Source of the DNA: Pseudomonadota bacterium
GTDB lineage: Bacteria > Pseudomonadota > Alphaproteobacteria > Caulobacterales > Caulobacteraceae
DNA: 7,421 bases
Direction: 5' to 3'
Assembly (NCBI GenBank): GCA_023445705.1
Contig: JAEXKM010000258.1
Coordinates: 1 to 7,421, forward strand
A program made the translations under genes and the position numbers. Position 1 is the first letter of the stretch, and each line of letters starts with the position of its first letter. Positions 1 through 6,390 of this stretch are shown one piece after another. The notes under the pieces were generated by a model, which ran no database searches, had not been told where the DNA came from, and was given only the letters and a program-made list of their open reading frames with translations.

Positions 1-413
1 CCCTCCAGGCCTATCTCGAGATCGAGAGCGTCCGCTTCCGCGAGCGCCTTGCCCTGGAGTTCGTCTGCCCGCCCGATCTCAATTCCGCCCTGGTGCCCAG
101 CTTCCTGCTCCAGCCCCTGGTCGAAAACGCCATCAAGCACGCAGTTTCGCCGACCAGCGCCACCGTGACCCTGCGACTGGAGGCGACCCGCGACGGGGAC
201 GACATGGTGGTGATCGTCCAGGACGATGGCCAGCCCGCGGGCGAGAAGGCCCCTCCCGGCGCGGGCGTGGGCCTGCGCAACGTCCGGCTTCGCCTCGAGG
301 CGCTTTATGGCGAGCGCGGCGTCCTGCAAGCCACGCCCCTGGCGCGCGGCTTCCTGGCCATGGTGCGCATGCCAATCCAGTGGAATGCGCCGCACGCGAA
401 GGCGGCCGCCTGA
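1..413 (+). CDS. LytS-type sensor histidine kinase, C-terminal part (5' end outside window)
   Basis: This is the last 136 residues of a sensor kinase; the reading frame begins at base 3 and is open at the left edge. It covers the end of the His_kinase (LytS/YehU) region and the HATPase domain. Near fragment residue 4 is the family's YLEIE..RF.ERL segment, then VPSFLLQPLVENAIKHA with the N-box Asn at fragment residue 42. The ATP-lid motifs follow: DDGQPAG (G1 box) and GAGVGLRNVRLRLEALYG (G2 box). The phosphoacceptor His and any sensor or membrane part lie upstream, outside the window, so the signal cannot be guessed. The stop TGA (411-413) overlaps by one base the ATG of the next gene, a LytTR response regulator. 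The two are therefore almost certainly cotranscribed, translationally coupled and cognate. The family assignment is secure; the partner assignment is inferred from adjacency. Confidence 0.9.
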   Translation, partial: LQAYLEIESVRFRERLALEFVCPPDLNSALVPSFLLQPLVENAIKHAVSPTSATVTLRLEATRDGDDMVVIVQDDGQPAGEKAPPGAGVGLRNVRLRLEALYGERGVLQATPLARGFLAMVRMPIQWNAPHAKAAA

Positions 414-1162
414 TGCGCCTGTTGCTCGTCGACGACGAACCGGCCGCCCTGGAACGGCTCACCGCGCTCCTGGGCCAGGTCACCGATGTCGAGATCGTGG
501 GGGTCGCCCGCAACGGCCGCGAAGCCGCAGAGGCGGTCCAGGCGCTCCGGCCGGACCTGGTCCTGCTCGACATCCAGATGCCCGAACGCAGCGGCCTTGC
601 CGTGGCCTCCGCCCTCCCGGCGGAAGATCGCCCCGAGATTGTCTTCGTCACCGCCTTCGAGCTCTATGCCGCCGACGCCTTCGAGGTGGAGGCCGCCGAC
701 TACCTGCTCAAACCCGTCCGGTTCGACCGCCTTCGGCAAGCGGTCGAGCGCGCTCGTCGCCGCCGGGTCATGCGCGCCGCCGTGGCCCGGGCGGAAGAGG
801 CCGCCGGCGCGCCGATGGAGGAAGACCTCGACGGCTTCTGGGTGCAGGTGCGCACGGGCTATGTCCGCGTGCCGCTTTCGGAAATCGAATGGATCGAGGC
901 GGCCAAGGACTATGTGCTGCTGCACACGGCCACCCGCAGCCACATCCACCGCGCCACCATGACCGCCCTGGAGCGCAAGCTGAACCCGTCCGAACTGATG
1001 CGGGTCCATCGGTCGGCCTTCGTGCGGCCCGCGCGGGTGAGGGAGATCCAGCGTCTGGGCAAAGGCCTCATCGCGCTGGTGCTGGAAGACGGGGTCAACG
1101 TCGCGGTCGGTCCGTCCTACGTCAACGCCGTGAGCGAACGTCTCGCCGTCCGCCAGGAGTGA
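413..1162 (+). CDS. LytTR-family response regulator transcription factor (LytR/AlgR type)
   Basis: A 249-residue DNA-binding response regulator. Residues 1-115 form the receiver domain: MRLLLVDDEP supplies the acidic pocket (D7, D8), D53 in LLDIQMPE is the expected phosphoacceptor, T80 lies in VFVTAFE, and K100 precedes P101 in LLKPV. After an Arg/Ala-rich linker (about 115-140), residues 142-245 match a LytTR beta-sheet DNA-binding domain. Recognisable parts are EIEWIEAAKDYVLLHT, the LERKL segment, and FVRPARVREI around residues 192-212. The start at 413 was chosen because it places the receiver strand at the N-terminus and overlaps the kinase stop (TGATG). The open frame extends upstream to 380, but that would add 11 atypical residues lying over kinase coding sequence. 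A weak GAAGG lies about 10 bases upstream. Phosphorylation by the upstream LytS-like kinase is inferred. The target genes are unknown. Confidence 0.93.
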   Translation: MRLLLVDDEPAALERLTALLGQVTDVEIVGVARNGREAAEAVQALRPDLVLLDIQMPERSGLAVASALPAEDRPEIVFVTAFELYAADAFEVEAADYLLKPVRFDRLRQAVERARRRRVMRAAVARAEEAAGAPMEEDLDGFWVQVRTGYVRVPLSEIEWIEAAKDYVLLHTATRSHIHRATMTALERKLNPSELMRVHRSAFVRPARVREIQRLGKGLIALVLEDGVNVAVGPSYVNAVSERLAVRQE

Positions 1163-1166
1163 AAGC

Positions 1167-1191
1167 CGGCCCGCCCTCCAAGGACGGGCCG
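1167..1191. terminator. GC-rich hairpin between convergent genes, likely bidirectional terminator
   Basis: A perfect 7-bp inverted repeat (CGGCCCG at 1167-1173 and CGGGCCG at 1185-1191) can be extended inward by TCC/GGA pairing around a short loop, with CCC bulged out. It begins 5 bases after the response regulator stop and ends 7 bases before the stop of the opposing gene. On the plus strand it is followed by ATATTTCTA, which is only a weak T-tract. On the minus strand it is followed by GCTTTCAC. Position and stem strength support a terminator serving both convergent genes; the short T-tracts lower confidence. Confidence 0.6.
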
Positions 1192-1197
1192 ATATTT

Positions 1198-1845
1198 CTA
1201 GGCCGTAGCCATTTCCCAACGCCGGCGACGTCGGATCGCACCGCCCGCCAGACCGAAGCCAGTGATCATCATCGCCCAGGTGGCGGGTTCAGGCACCGCG
1301 CTGGGGATGGTCCCGGTGACCGCGATGTTGTCGATCATCACGCCACGCCCGATCGCCAGGCGATCGCTCGCGAACTGGAAGCGCAGGTCGACCACCTGGC
1401 CCGAAAACGCCGCCAGGTCGAAGGTGGCCAGCCCCTTGGTCTTGCCGGAAATCCCCTCCGGCCCCAGCAACGTCTTGGCCCGGTCGTAGAGCTTGTCATA
1501 GACGCCGCTCTGCGTCGGTTGGAGCAGCGTCGAGAGCCCCCCATCCGACAGCGCCACCACGTTCAGCCCGTCATAGGTCCATTCGCTTTCGATATCGAAA
1601 CTGAACTGGAGCAACGCGTCGGTGACGTCGGTGAGATCCAGCCGAAGCTGGTAGAACGAGTACTCGTTGTTCCGATAGGCCCCCTGGTGGCCCACGAATC
1701 CGTTCGCCGCAGCGAACTGGCCGCTGACCTGCTCGCCGGCTTTCAGTCCGCCTGAAAAATCCTGCGAATAGATGCTGGCCGCCTGGGCGGATCCGGCCAT
1801 CAGGACACTGGCGGCGAGCGCCGCCAACACGACATGCTTCTTCAA
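1198..1845 (-). CDS. PEPxxWA-CTERM sorting domain protein, secreted, jelly-roll-like
   Basis: A 215-residue exported protein of unknown function. An N-terminal signal peptide (KK followed by a hydrophobic run, probable cleavage after AQA at residue 22) leads to a mature domain of about 160 residues rich in Asp, Gly and aromatics. The C-terminus is a sorting signal: VPEPATWAMM (184-193), a hydrophobic segment (about 191-204), then five arginines (205-209). In proteobacteria such tails are handled by an exosortase/archaeosortase-type enzyme, which releases or anchors the protein at the outer surface. Residues about 142-178 (FDLAAFSGQ, VVDLRFQFASD, MIDNIAVTG) resemble the end of immune inhibitor A/MAM-like 'choice-of-anchor' jelly-roll domains, suggesting a binding rather than an enzymatic role. 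The start is TTG, with GGAGGG 7 bases upstream. The next in-frame Met (residue 16) would destroy the signal peptide. It converges on the response regulator gene. No exosortase gene is visible here. Confidence 0.85.
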   Translation of the reverse strand: MKKHVVLAALAASVLMAGSAQAASIYSQDFSGGLKAGEQVSGQFAAANGFVGHQGAYRNNEYSFYQLRLDLTDVTDALLQFSFDIESEWTYDGLNVVALSDGGLSTLLQPTQSGVYDKLYDRAKTLLGPEGISGKTKGLATFDLAAFSGQVVDLRFQFASDRLAIGRGVMIDNIAVTGTIPSAVPEPATWAMMITGFGLAGGAIRRRRRWEMATA

Positions 1846-1858
1846 CTCCTAGCCCTCC
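1846..1858 (-). promoter_or_regulatory. Ribosome binding site deciding a TTG start
   Basis: On the minus strand GGAGGG (1858-1853) lies 7 bases before the TTG at 1845-1843. A second AGGAG abuts the TTG directly and is too close to act. The good spacing of the first site, plus the signal peptide beginning right after the TTG, supports this start over any internal ATG. Confidence 0.65.
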
Positions 1859-2017
1859 GATTTACACGCCAAGGCGGCGCGGTTCGAAAGGCGGCTTGTC
1901 CTGTGATCGCGGCGTGGGCCAGGGCCCCTGCGTCCAACGCCGTCGCCCAATAGGCGCGCGCGACCAAGACCGACATCTGGCCGACGGAATCGACGCGGCT
2001 TAAATCTTCCCCTTACG

Positions 2018-2044
2018 TGTCGGGAACGCGCGACCTCGCGCGTC
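2018..2044 (+). promoter_or_regulatory. Candidate ECF sigma (ECF42-type) promoter, TGTCGG-N17-CGTC
   Basis: TGTCGG (2018-2023) is followed by a 17-base spacer and CGTC (2041-2044), just upstream of the DGPF/sigma operon. From memory, the ECF42 sigma factors studied in Streptomyces recognise a -35 near TGTCGA and a -10 of CGA/TC. The match is 5 of 6 at -35 and complete at -10. Transcription would begin near 2051, leaving a leader of about 16 bases before the ATG at 2068. In that case the AGGGAG at 2048-2053 may be only partly in the transcript. The likely meaning is autoregulation by the sigma factor encoded two genes on. No experiment supports it here. Confidence 0.5.
2026..2043. repeat. Perfect 7-bp dyad inside the candidate promoter spacer
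   Basis: ACGCGCG (2026-2032), a 4-base centre ACCT, then CGCGCGT (2037-2043) form a perfect inverted repeat. It fills most of the spacer and overlaps the proposed -10 element. This is where a repressor could block the promoter, but alternating CG tracts of this size also arise by chance in DNA this GC-rich. Treated as a possible operator only. Confidence 0.35.
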
Positions 2045-2067
2045 CTTAGGGAGATCGGACGCCAGCC

Positions 2068-2439
2068 ATGCTTTACGCCATCCTTTGCTACAACGACGAA
2101 GCCGTGACCTCCGCCTGGACCAAGGAGGAGGACGACGCGGTCATGGCCAAACTGCAGGTGGTCCATGACAAGGCCCGCGAGGCTGGCCAGTTCGGCCCGG
2201 CGATCCGCCTGCTGCCCACCACCTCGGCGACCACCCTTCGCAAGGCCCAGGACCTGGTGATCGACGGCCCCTATGCCGAGACCAAGGAGCAGCTCCTGGG
2301 CTTCTACATCGTCGACGTCCAGTCGCTGGACGAGGCGCTGCAGATCGCCCGCGACCTGGGCAAGGCCAACCCCGGCGGCGCCTACGAGCTTCGTCCGATC
2401 AGCATCTATCAGCCAGGAAAAGAGCTGGAGCTTACGTGA
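2068..2439 (+). CDS. YCII-related DGPF-domain protein
   Basis: A 123-residue cytoplasmic protein of the YCII/DGPF superfamily, small ferredoxin-like alpha/beta proteins of largely unknown biochemistry. MLYAILCYND is the first strand. The name-giving motif is DGPYAETKEQL at 66-76, followed by GFYIVDVQSLDEA (78-90), PGGAYELRPI (102-111) and a short polar tail. The length is typical for the family. It is the first gene of a two-gene operon: its TGA (2437-2439) sits inside the GTG start of an ECF42-type sigma factor. DGPF proteins are the standard genomic partners of ECF42 sigma factors, which fits this arrangement; whether the protein senses a signal or is an effector is not established. The Shine-Dalgarno candidate AGGGAG (2048-2053) is 14 bases from the ATG, longer than ideal, so translation may be weak or leader-dependent. 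Confidence 0.92.
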   Translation: MLYAILCYNDEAVTSAWTKEEDDAVMAKLQVVHDKAREAGQFGPAIRLLPTTSATTLRKAQDLVIDGPYAETKEQLLGFYIVDVQSLDEALQIARDLGKANPGGAYELRPISIYQPGKELELT

Positions 2440-3686
2440 CCGACCCCGCCTGGATAGACGCCGCGCTGACCTCCGCCCGCCCCCAGGCGGTCAGCGCTCT
2501 GCTGCGCTATTTCCGCGACCTGGACCTGGCCGAGGAGGCGTTCCAGGACGCCTGCCTTCGCGCCCTCAAGTCGTGGCCGCAGAAGGGACCGCCCCGCGAT
2601 CCGGCGGCCTGGCTCATCCTGGTGGGCCGCAACAGCGGCATCGATTCCGTCCGCCGCCGCGCTCGCCAACAGGCTCTCCCCTCGGAAGAGACCATCTCCG
2701 ACCTCGACGACGTCGAAGCGCCCCTGGCCGAGCGCCTGGACGGCTCGGACTATCGCGACGACATCCTGCGGCTGCTGTTCATCTGCTGCCACCCCGACCT
2801 CCCGGCCGTCCAGCAGGTGGCTGTGGCGCTGCGCATCGTCAGCGGTCTTTCCGTTCGGCAGATCGCCCGCGCCTTCCTGGTCAGCGAGGCGGCCATGGAA
2901 CAGCGCATCACCCGCGCCAAGGCCAAGATCGGCCAGGCCGACGTCGCCTTCGAAGCCCCCGGCGCGATCGAGCGCGCCGAACGGCTGGCCACTGTCGCCT
3001 CGGTCATCTACCTGATCTTCAACGAGGGCTATTCCTCGACCGTCGCCGAAGCTGACGCCCGCGCCCCCTTCGCCGAAGAGGCGATCCGGCTTTCCCGCCT
3101 GCTGCTGCGGCTCTTTCCGACAGAACCCGAGATCATGGGTCTGGCCGCCCTCATGCTGCTGCAGCACTCGCGCGCCGCCGCCCGTTTCGATGAGGACGGC
3201 CAGATCGTTCTGCTCGACGATCAGGACCGCGGCCGCTGGAACCGGCAGATGATCACCGAAGGCCTGGCGCTCCTCGACAAGGCCCTGCGCCACGCCAATC
3301 CTGGTCCCTACCAGGTCCAGGCGGCCATCGCCGCCCTGCACGCTCGTGCAGCCCAGGCCGTCGACACCGACTGGGCCGGCATCGACCGGCTCTACGCCAC
3401 CCTGGAAGCGATGACCCCCTCGCCGGTCATCACCCTCAACCGCTCGGTGGCCATATCCAAGACGCAAGGGCCGGAAGCCGCGCTCGCCATGATCGAGCCC
3501 CTCGCCGACAAGCTCTCGGGTTATTTCTATTTCCACGGCGCGAAGGGCCGATACCTCATGCAGCTCGGCCGCAATCGCGACGCCCGGACCGCCTTCGACC
3601 AGGCCATCGCCCTGGCCAATTCCGCGCCGGAAGCCGCCCACATCCGCCTCCACCTCGACAGCCTGCAGGCCGAGGGCGAGGCATAG
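2436..3686 (+). CDS. ECF42-type RNA polymerase sigma factor with C-terminal DUF6596/TPR-like extension
   Basis: A 416-residue sigma-70 family factor, about twice the usual ECF length of roughly 180-200. Region sigma2 spans about 18-75 (LLRYFRDLDLAEEAFQDAC, then DPAAWLILVGRNSGIDSVRRR). Region sigma4 spans about 106-165 (CCHPDLPAVQQVAVALR, then GLSVRQIARAFLVSEAAMEQR as helix-turn-helix). The long C-terminal part carries the ECF42/DUF6596 signature: YLIFNEGYSST at 192-202, LLLRLFPTEPEIMGLAALML at 222-241 and QDRGRWNRQMI at 263-273. It continues into TPR-like helices (about 280-410; ALNLDRA-like repeats such as VITLNRSVAI and GRNRDARTAFDQAIAL). In this group the extension is thought to replace an anti-sigma factor as the control element; none is encoded nearby. 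The start is GTG with GGAG 5 bases upstream and a 4-base overlap with the DGPF gene. It lies tail-to-tail with selO. Confidence 0.93.
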   Translation: MTDPAWIDAALTSARPQAVSALLRYFRDLDLAEEAFQDACLRALKSWPQKGPPRDPAAWLILVGRNSGIDSVRRRARQQALPSEETISDLDDVEAPLAERLDGSDYRDDILRLLFICCHPDLPAVQQVAVALRIVSGLSVRQIARAFLVSEAAMEQRITRAKAKIGQADVAFEAPGAIERAERLATVASVIYLIFNEGYSSTVAEADARAPFAEEAIRLSRLLLRLFPTEPEIMGLAALMLLQHSRAAARFDEDGQIVLLDDQDRGRWNRQMITEGLALLDKALRHANPGPYQVQAAIAALHARAAQAVDTDWAGIDRLYATLEAMTPSPVITLNRSVAISKTQGPEAALAMIEPLADKLSGYFYFHGAKGRYLMQLGRNRDARTAFDQAIALANSAPEAAHIRLHLDSLQAEGEA

Positions 3687-3699
3687 CTGGGACCGGATA

Positions 3700-3713
3700 G
3701 GCGCCTCAGCGCC
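3700..3713. terminator. Short hairpin between convergent sigma and selO genes (weak)
   Basis: GGCGC (3700-3704) and GCGCC (3709-3713) pair around a CTCA loop in the 19-base gap and the first bases of the selO stop region. The stem is only 5 bp and no T-run follows on either strand, so it is at best a weak terminator. Nothing better is present between the two stops. Confidence 0.25.
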
Positions 3714-5124
3714 CAAGCCTCCAAGCGGTCCGCGCCGCCTCGATCGCCGCCAGCTTGGCGTTGAACGCGCTCCAGTCGTCCCGCTCGGCGATGCCGGCCC
3801 AGATCGCCTCGATCTCGTCGTAGAGCAGCTCCTGCGGCTCCGGCTGGGCGAAATAGCCGTGCGTCAGTCGCTCCGGCCGTTCGGGCTCGAAGCCCTTCAG
3901 CAGGCGCCGAAACTCGGCGAAGGCCTCGCCGCCGTAGAGTTCCCCTCGCGCGCCACGCATCGCCCGGTCCTCGTCTCCGCAGAACCAGTCGAAGAAGAAC
4001 GGTTCCCAGCGCAGCGCCTGCCCGCCCTCGGCGATCGCACGGAAGGTGGCGTTGGCGAAGGCGACCTCGGCCTCCTCGTCGCCGCGCTGAAGGCCCAGTC
4101 GGTTGAGCAGCGCGCCCGCCAGCTCCCGCCGATAGGCCGGGCCAAAATCGTTCAGCGCCTCGACCAGGGGCTCGGACGGGCTCACCAGGCTGAGGCAGCC
4201 GCCAAGCTGCTGCAGGTTCCAGAACACGCTCTCAGGCTGTCGGCCGAAGGCGTAGAGACCGGCGGTGTCGAAATAGGCCGCCGTGAAGTTGGGATCGTTA
4301 TAGGGCAGGAACCGGTACGGGCCGTAGTCGAAGCTCTCGCCGGTGATGTTCATGTTGTCGGTGTTCAGCACGCCGTGCACGAAGCCCGCCGCCATCCACC
4401 GCGCCGTCAGCCGCGCAGCGCGCGCGACCACCGCCGCCATCAACGCCGACCCCTTGTCGGGCGCCTGCGCCAGCTCCGGATAGTAATAGGCGACCACGTG
4501 GTCGACGAGCTGGCCCACCTCTTCGGACTTCTGGGAGAAGGCCTGCCGCTGAAAGGTCCCGAAGCGGATGTTGCTGTGCGACAGCCGCACCAGCACCGAT
4601 GACCGCGTCGGGCTCGGCTCGTCCCCCCGCATGAGTTGCTCGCCAGTCTCGATCAGCGAGAAGGAGCGTGAGGTGGGAACGCCCAGCGCCTCCAGCATCG
4701 CCGTCGCCAGCACTTCCCGCACTCCGCCCTTCAAGGTCAGGCGGCCATCGCCGCTGCGCGACCAGGGCGTCTGGCCCGACCCCTTGGTCCCCAGGTCCAG
4801 CAGCCGGTCAGCCCCGGCTTCCCGCATCTGGGCGAAGGTGAAGCCGCGGCCGTCCCCGAGGTCGGGATTGTAAACTCGGAACTGGTGGCCGTGATACCGC
4901 ATGGCCAGCGGCTGGGGCAGGTTATCGGGCAGTGGCTGGAAGCGGCCGAAGTGCGCGACCCATTCCTCGTCGGTTAGGGTCTCCAGCCCGACGCTGGCCG
5001 CGGCGCGGTCGTTGCGGAACCGCAGCAGGGCCATCGGAAAGTCGGCCGCGCTCACCGGATCGAAGAACTCGCCCCCCAGTTCCTGGACATGCGGTTCGGG
5101 GCGATAGGCGGGCGAGACAGGCAT
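3706..5124 (-). CDS. selO: Protein adenylyltransferase SelO (YdiU/UPF0061 family)
   Basis: A 472-residue pseudokinase-fold enzyme. SelO proteins bind ATP in an inverted orientation and transfer AMP to Ser/Thr/Tyr of target proteins, linked in E. coli to the oxidative stress response. Family landmarks are AMRYHGHQF (74-82), YNPDLGDGRG (85-94), the nucleotide-site segment LGTKGSGQTPWSRSGDGR (111-128) with K114, LIETGEQLMRG (157-167), SHSNIRFGTFQ (182-192) and HGVLNTDNMNITG (250-262). D256 and D266 (in FDYGP) match the catalytic and metal-binding aspartates of characterised SelO. Length is normal and no disruption is seen. The frame stays open upstream to 5262, but MPVSPAYRPEPHVQELGGEFFDP is the typical family N-terminus, and a longer start would run over the divergent nhaA start. 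The Shine-Dalgarno sequence is poor (TTGAG). The C-terminus lacks the selenocysteine found in animal homologues, as expected in bacteria. Confidence 0.93.
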   Translation of the reverse strand: MPVSPAYRPEPHVQELGGEFFDPVSAADFPMALLRFRNDRAAASVGLETLTDEEWVAHFGRFQPLPDNLPQPLAMRYHGHQFRVYNPDLGDGRGFTFAQMREAGADRLLDLGTKGSGQTPWSRSGDGRLTLKGGVREVLATAMLEALGVPTSRSFSLIETGEQLMRGDEPSPTRSSVLVRLSHSNIRFGTFQRQAFSQKSEEVGQLVDHVVAYYYPELAQAPDKGSALMAAVVARAARLTARWMAAGFVHGVLNTDNMNITGESFDYGPYRFLPYNDPNFTAAYFDTAGLYAFGRQPESVFWNLQQLGGCLSLVSPSEPLVEALNDFGPAYRRELAGALLNRLGLQRGDEEAEVAFANATFRAIAEGGQALRWEPFFFDWFCGDEDRAMRGARGELYGGEAFAEFRRLLKGFEPERPERLTHGYFAQPEPQELLYDEIEAIWAGIAERDDWSAFNAKLAAIEAARTAWRLGR

Positions 5125-5206
5125 CGGTCTCAAATGGGCGATCAAATCGGCGCCAGCAATGTCCGATTGGCGTGTTGGCCGCCTGCGACCCATGCTAACC
5201 GAGGCC
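5125..5206. promoter_or_regulatory. Divergent selO/nhaA intergenic region with three CAAATCGG-like octamers
   Basis: This short gap must hold both start regions. It contains CAAATGGG (5131-5138), CAAATCGG (5143-5150) and, in inverted orientation, CCGATTGG (5163-5170). The first two are in direct orientation 12 bases apart, about one helical turn. No clear -35/-10 pair was found for either gene. The octamers could be a small operator or chance similarity. Confidence 0.3.
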
Positions 5207-6390
5207 ATGGCGCGCCGACTGACCCTCGACTTCCTGAAAACCGAAACCGCTTCGGGGATCATCCTGACCAGCGCGGCGCTTTTGGCTGTGGTGCTGGCGA
5301 ACTCGCCGTGGTCGGACGCCTATTTCAATTTCATCAAGCACGAGATCCCGATCCAGATCGGGGCCTTCCACGAGGTCAAGCCGGTCTACCGGTGGATCAA
5401 GGAAGGCCTGATGGCGATCTTCTTCTTCGTCGTCGGCCTGGAGATCAAACACGAGATCCTGCGCGGCGAACTCTCCAATCCCCGGCGCCTGGCGCTGCCC
5501 GTGCTGGCCGCGATTGGCGGCATGGCTGCGCCGGCCCTGATCTATCTGCTGGTCAACGCAGGGGCCGGCGGCGCGCCACAGGGCTGGCCGACGCCGACCG
5601 CCACGGATATCGCCTTCGCCCTGGCCGCGCTCGCCGTGGCCGGGCCGCGGTTGCCGCCAGCCCTTCGGATCTTCCTGCTGACCCTGGCCATCGCCGACGA
5701 TCTGGGCGCGGTCGCTCTGATCGCGATCCTGTTCACCTCGGACGTCAACATGTACGCCCTGGCCGGCGCGGCCGCGTCCATCGGGCTCATGGCCTTGATG
5801 TCCCAGTGGAAATCCGCGCCCTACCTCTTCTATGCGGCCTGCTTCGCGCTGGCCTGGGCCTTCTGCCTGAAGAGCGGGGTCAACACCTCCTTGGCCGGCG
5901 TCGCCGCGGCCATGACCGTCCCCATCGACCCGCGCAAGCCAGGTCATGAAGGCCCCCTCAAGCACTTCATGGAAAGCCTGCACCCCTATGTCGCCTATCT
6001 GATCCTGCCCCTGTTCGCCTTCGCGGCCGTGGCTTCTCGTTCTCGGGCCTGTCGCTGACGACGCTGCTCAACCCGGTGCCCCTGGGGATCGCGCTCGGGC
6101 TCTTCATCGGCAAGCAGGTCGGCGTTTTCGGCTTCGCAGCCCTGGCCATCGGGCTGAAGCTCGCCCGCCGCCCGACCGGCGCCAAGTGGCTGGAACTCTA
6201 CGGCGTCTCGCTGCTGTGCGGGATCGGGTTCACCATGAGCCTGTTCATCGGCGGCCTGGCCTTCGATCCCAACGACACCCTCGCCCAGACCGAGGTCCGC
6301 ATGGGCGTCATCGCCGGCTCGATCCTCTCGACCCTCGTCGGCATGGGAGTGCTGGCCTACGCCCAGCGCCTCCGCGGCGCGGCCGGCTAG
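5207..6390 (+). pseudogene. nhaA: Na+/H+ antiporter NhaA, interrupted by a one-base frameshift
   Basis: NhaA exchanges external H+ for cytoplasmic Na+ or Li+ across the inner membrane. The 5' part (5207-6058) reads 283 residues: start MARRLTLDFLKTETASGIIL, GLMAIFFFVVGLEIKHE (67-83), PTATDIAFA (130-138) with the transport-site D134, and AIADDLGA (161-168) with D164/D165 (E. coli D133, D163, D164). It ends in LPLFAFAAVASRSRACR and a premature TGA at 6056-6058. The homologous continuation (GFSFSGLSLTTLLNP, then GLFIGKQVG with the K300-equivalent lysine, then CGIGFTMSLFIGGLAF) is in the next frame from 6031 to 6390. Restoring one base near 6026-6030 gives about 394 residues, close to the E. coli length of 388. 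As written, the last helices and the key lysine are lost. An alternative ATG lies at 5192; GAGG precedes 5207 closely. A sequencing or assembly error is equally possible. Confidence 0.88.

Noticed and set aside
401..410. Self-complementary GGCGGCCGCC at the end of the kinase gene
   Set aside because: It lies within coding sequence (Ala-rich C-terminus), and short GC palindromes are expected at this base composition.
305..1219. Long minus-strand frame opposite the response regulator
   Set aside because: No family resemblance, and it lies antisense to a clear receiver/LytTR gene. It is an artefact of codon bias.
226..1755. A 509-codon plus-strand open frame spanning the kinase, regulator and PEP-CTERM genes
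   Set aside because: Its translation is Arg/Pro/Gly-rich low-complexity sequence with no domain. It is a shadow of well-supported genes in other frames, made possible by the high GC content.
1987..1991. GAATC (GANTC) in the divergent intergenic region as a CcrM/GcrA-controlled site
   Set aside because: GANTC also occurs inside genes in this window (for example near 2642), and one site in 222 bases is not enough to infer cell-cycle control.
2409..3716. 435-codon minus-strand frame antisense to the sigma factor
   Set aside because: It mirrors the codon structure of the ECF42 gene and shows no recognisable domain. The sigma factor has unambiguous motifs.
3859..4602. Plus-strand frame inside selO
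   Set aside because: Antisense shadow of selO, lacking motifs and a plausible ribosome binding site.
5125..5262. 46-codon N-terminal extension of SelO
   Set aside because: The extra residues are not SelO-like and would overlap the divergent nhaA start. The start at 5124 gives the family-typical N-terminus.
6020..6035. Programmed ribosomal frameshifting in nhaA
   Set aside because: No slippery heptamer or conserved stimulatory structure is seen at the junction, and NhaA is not known to use recoding.
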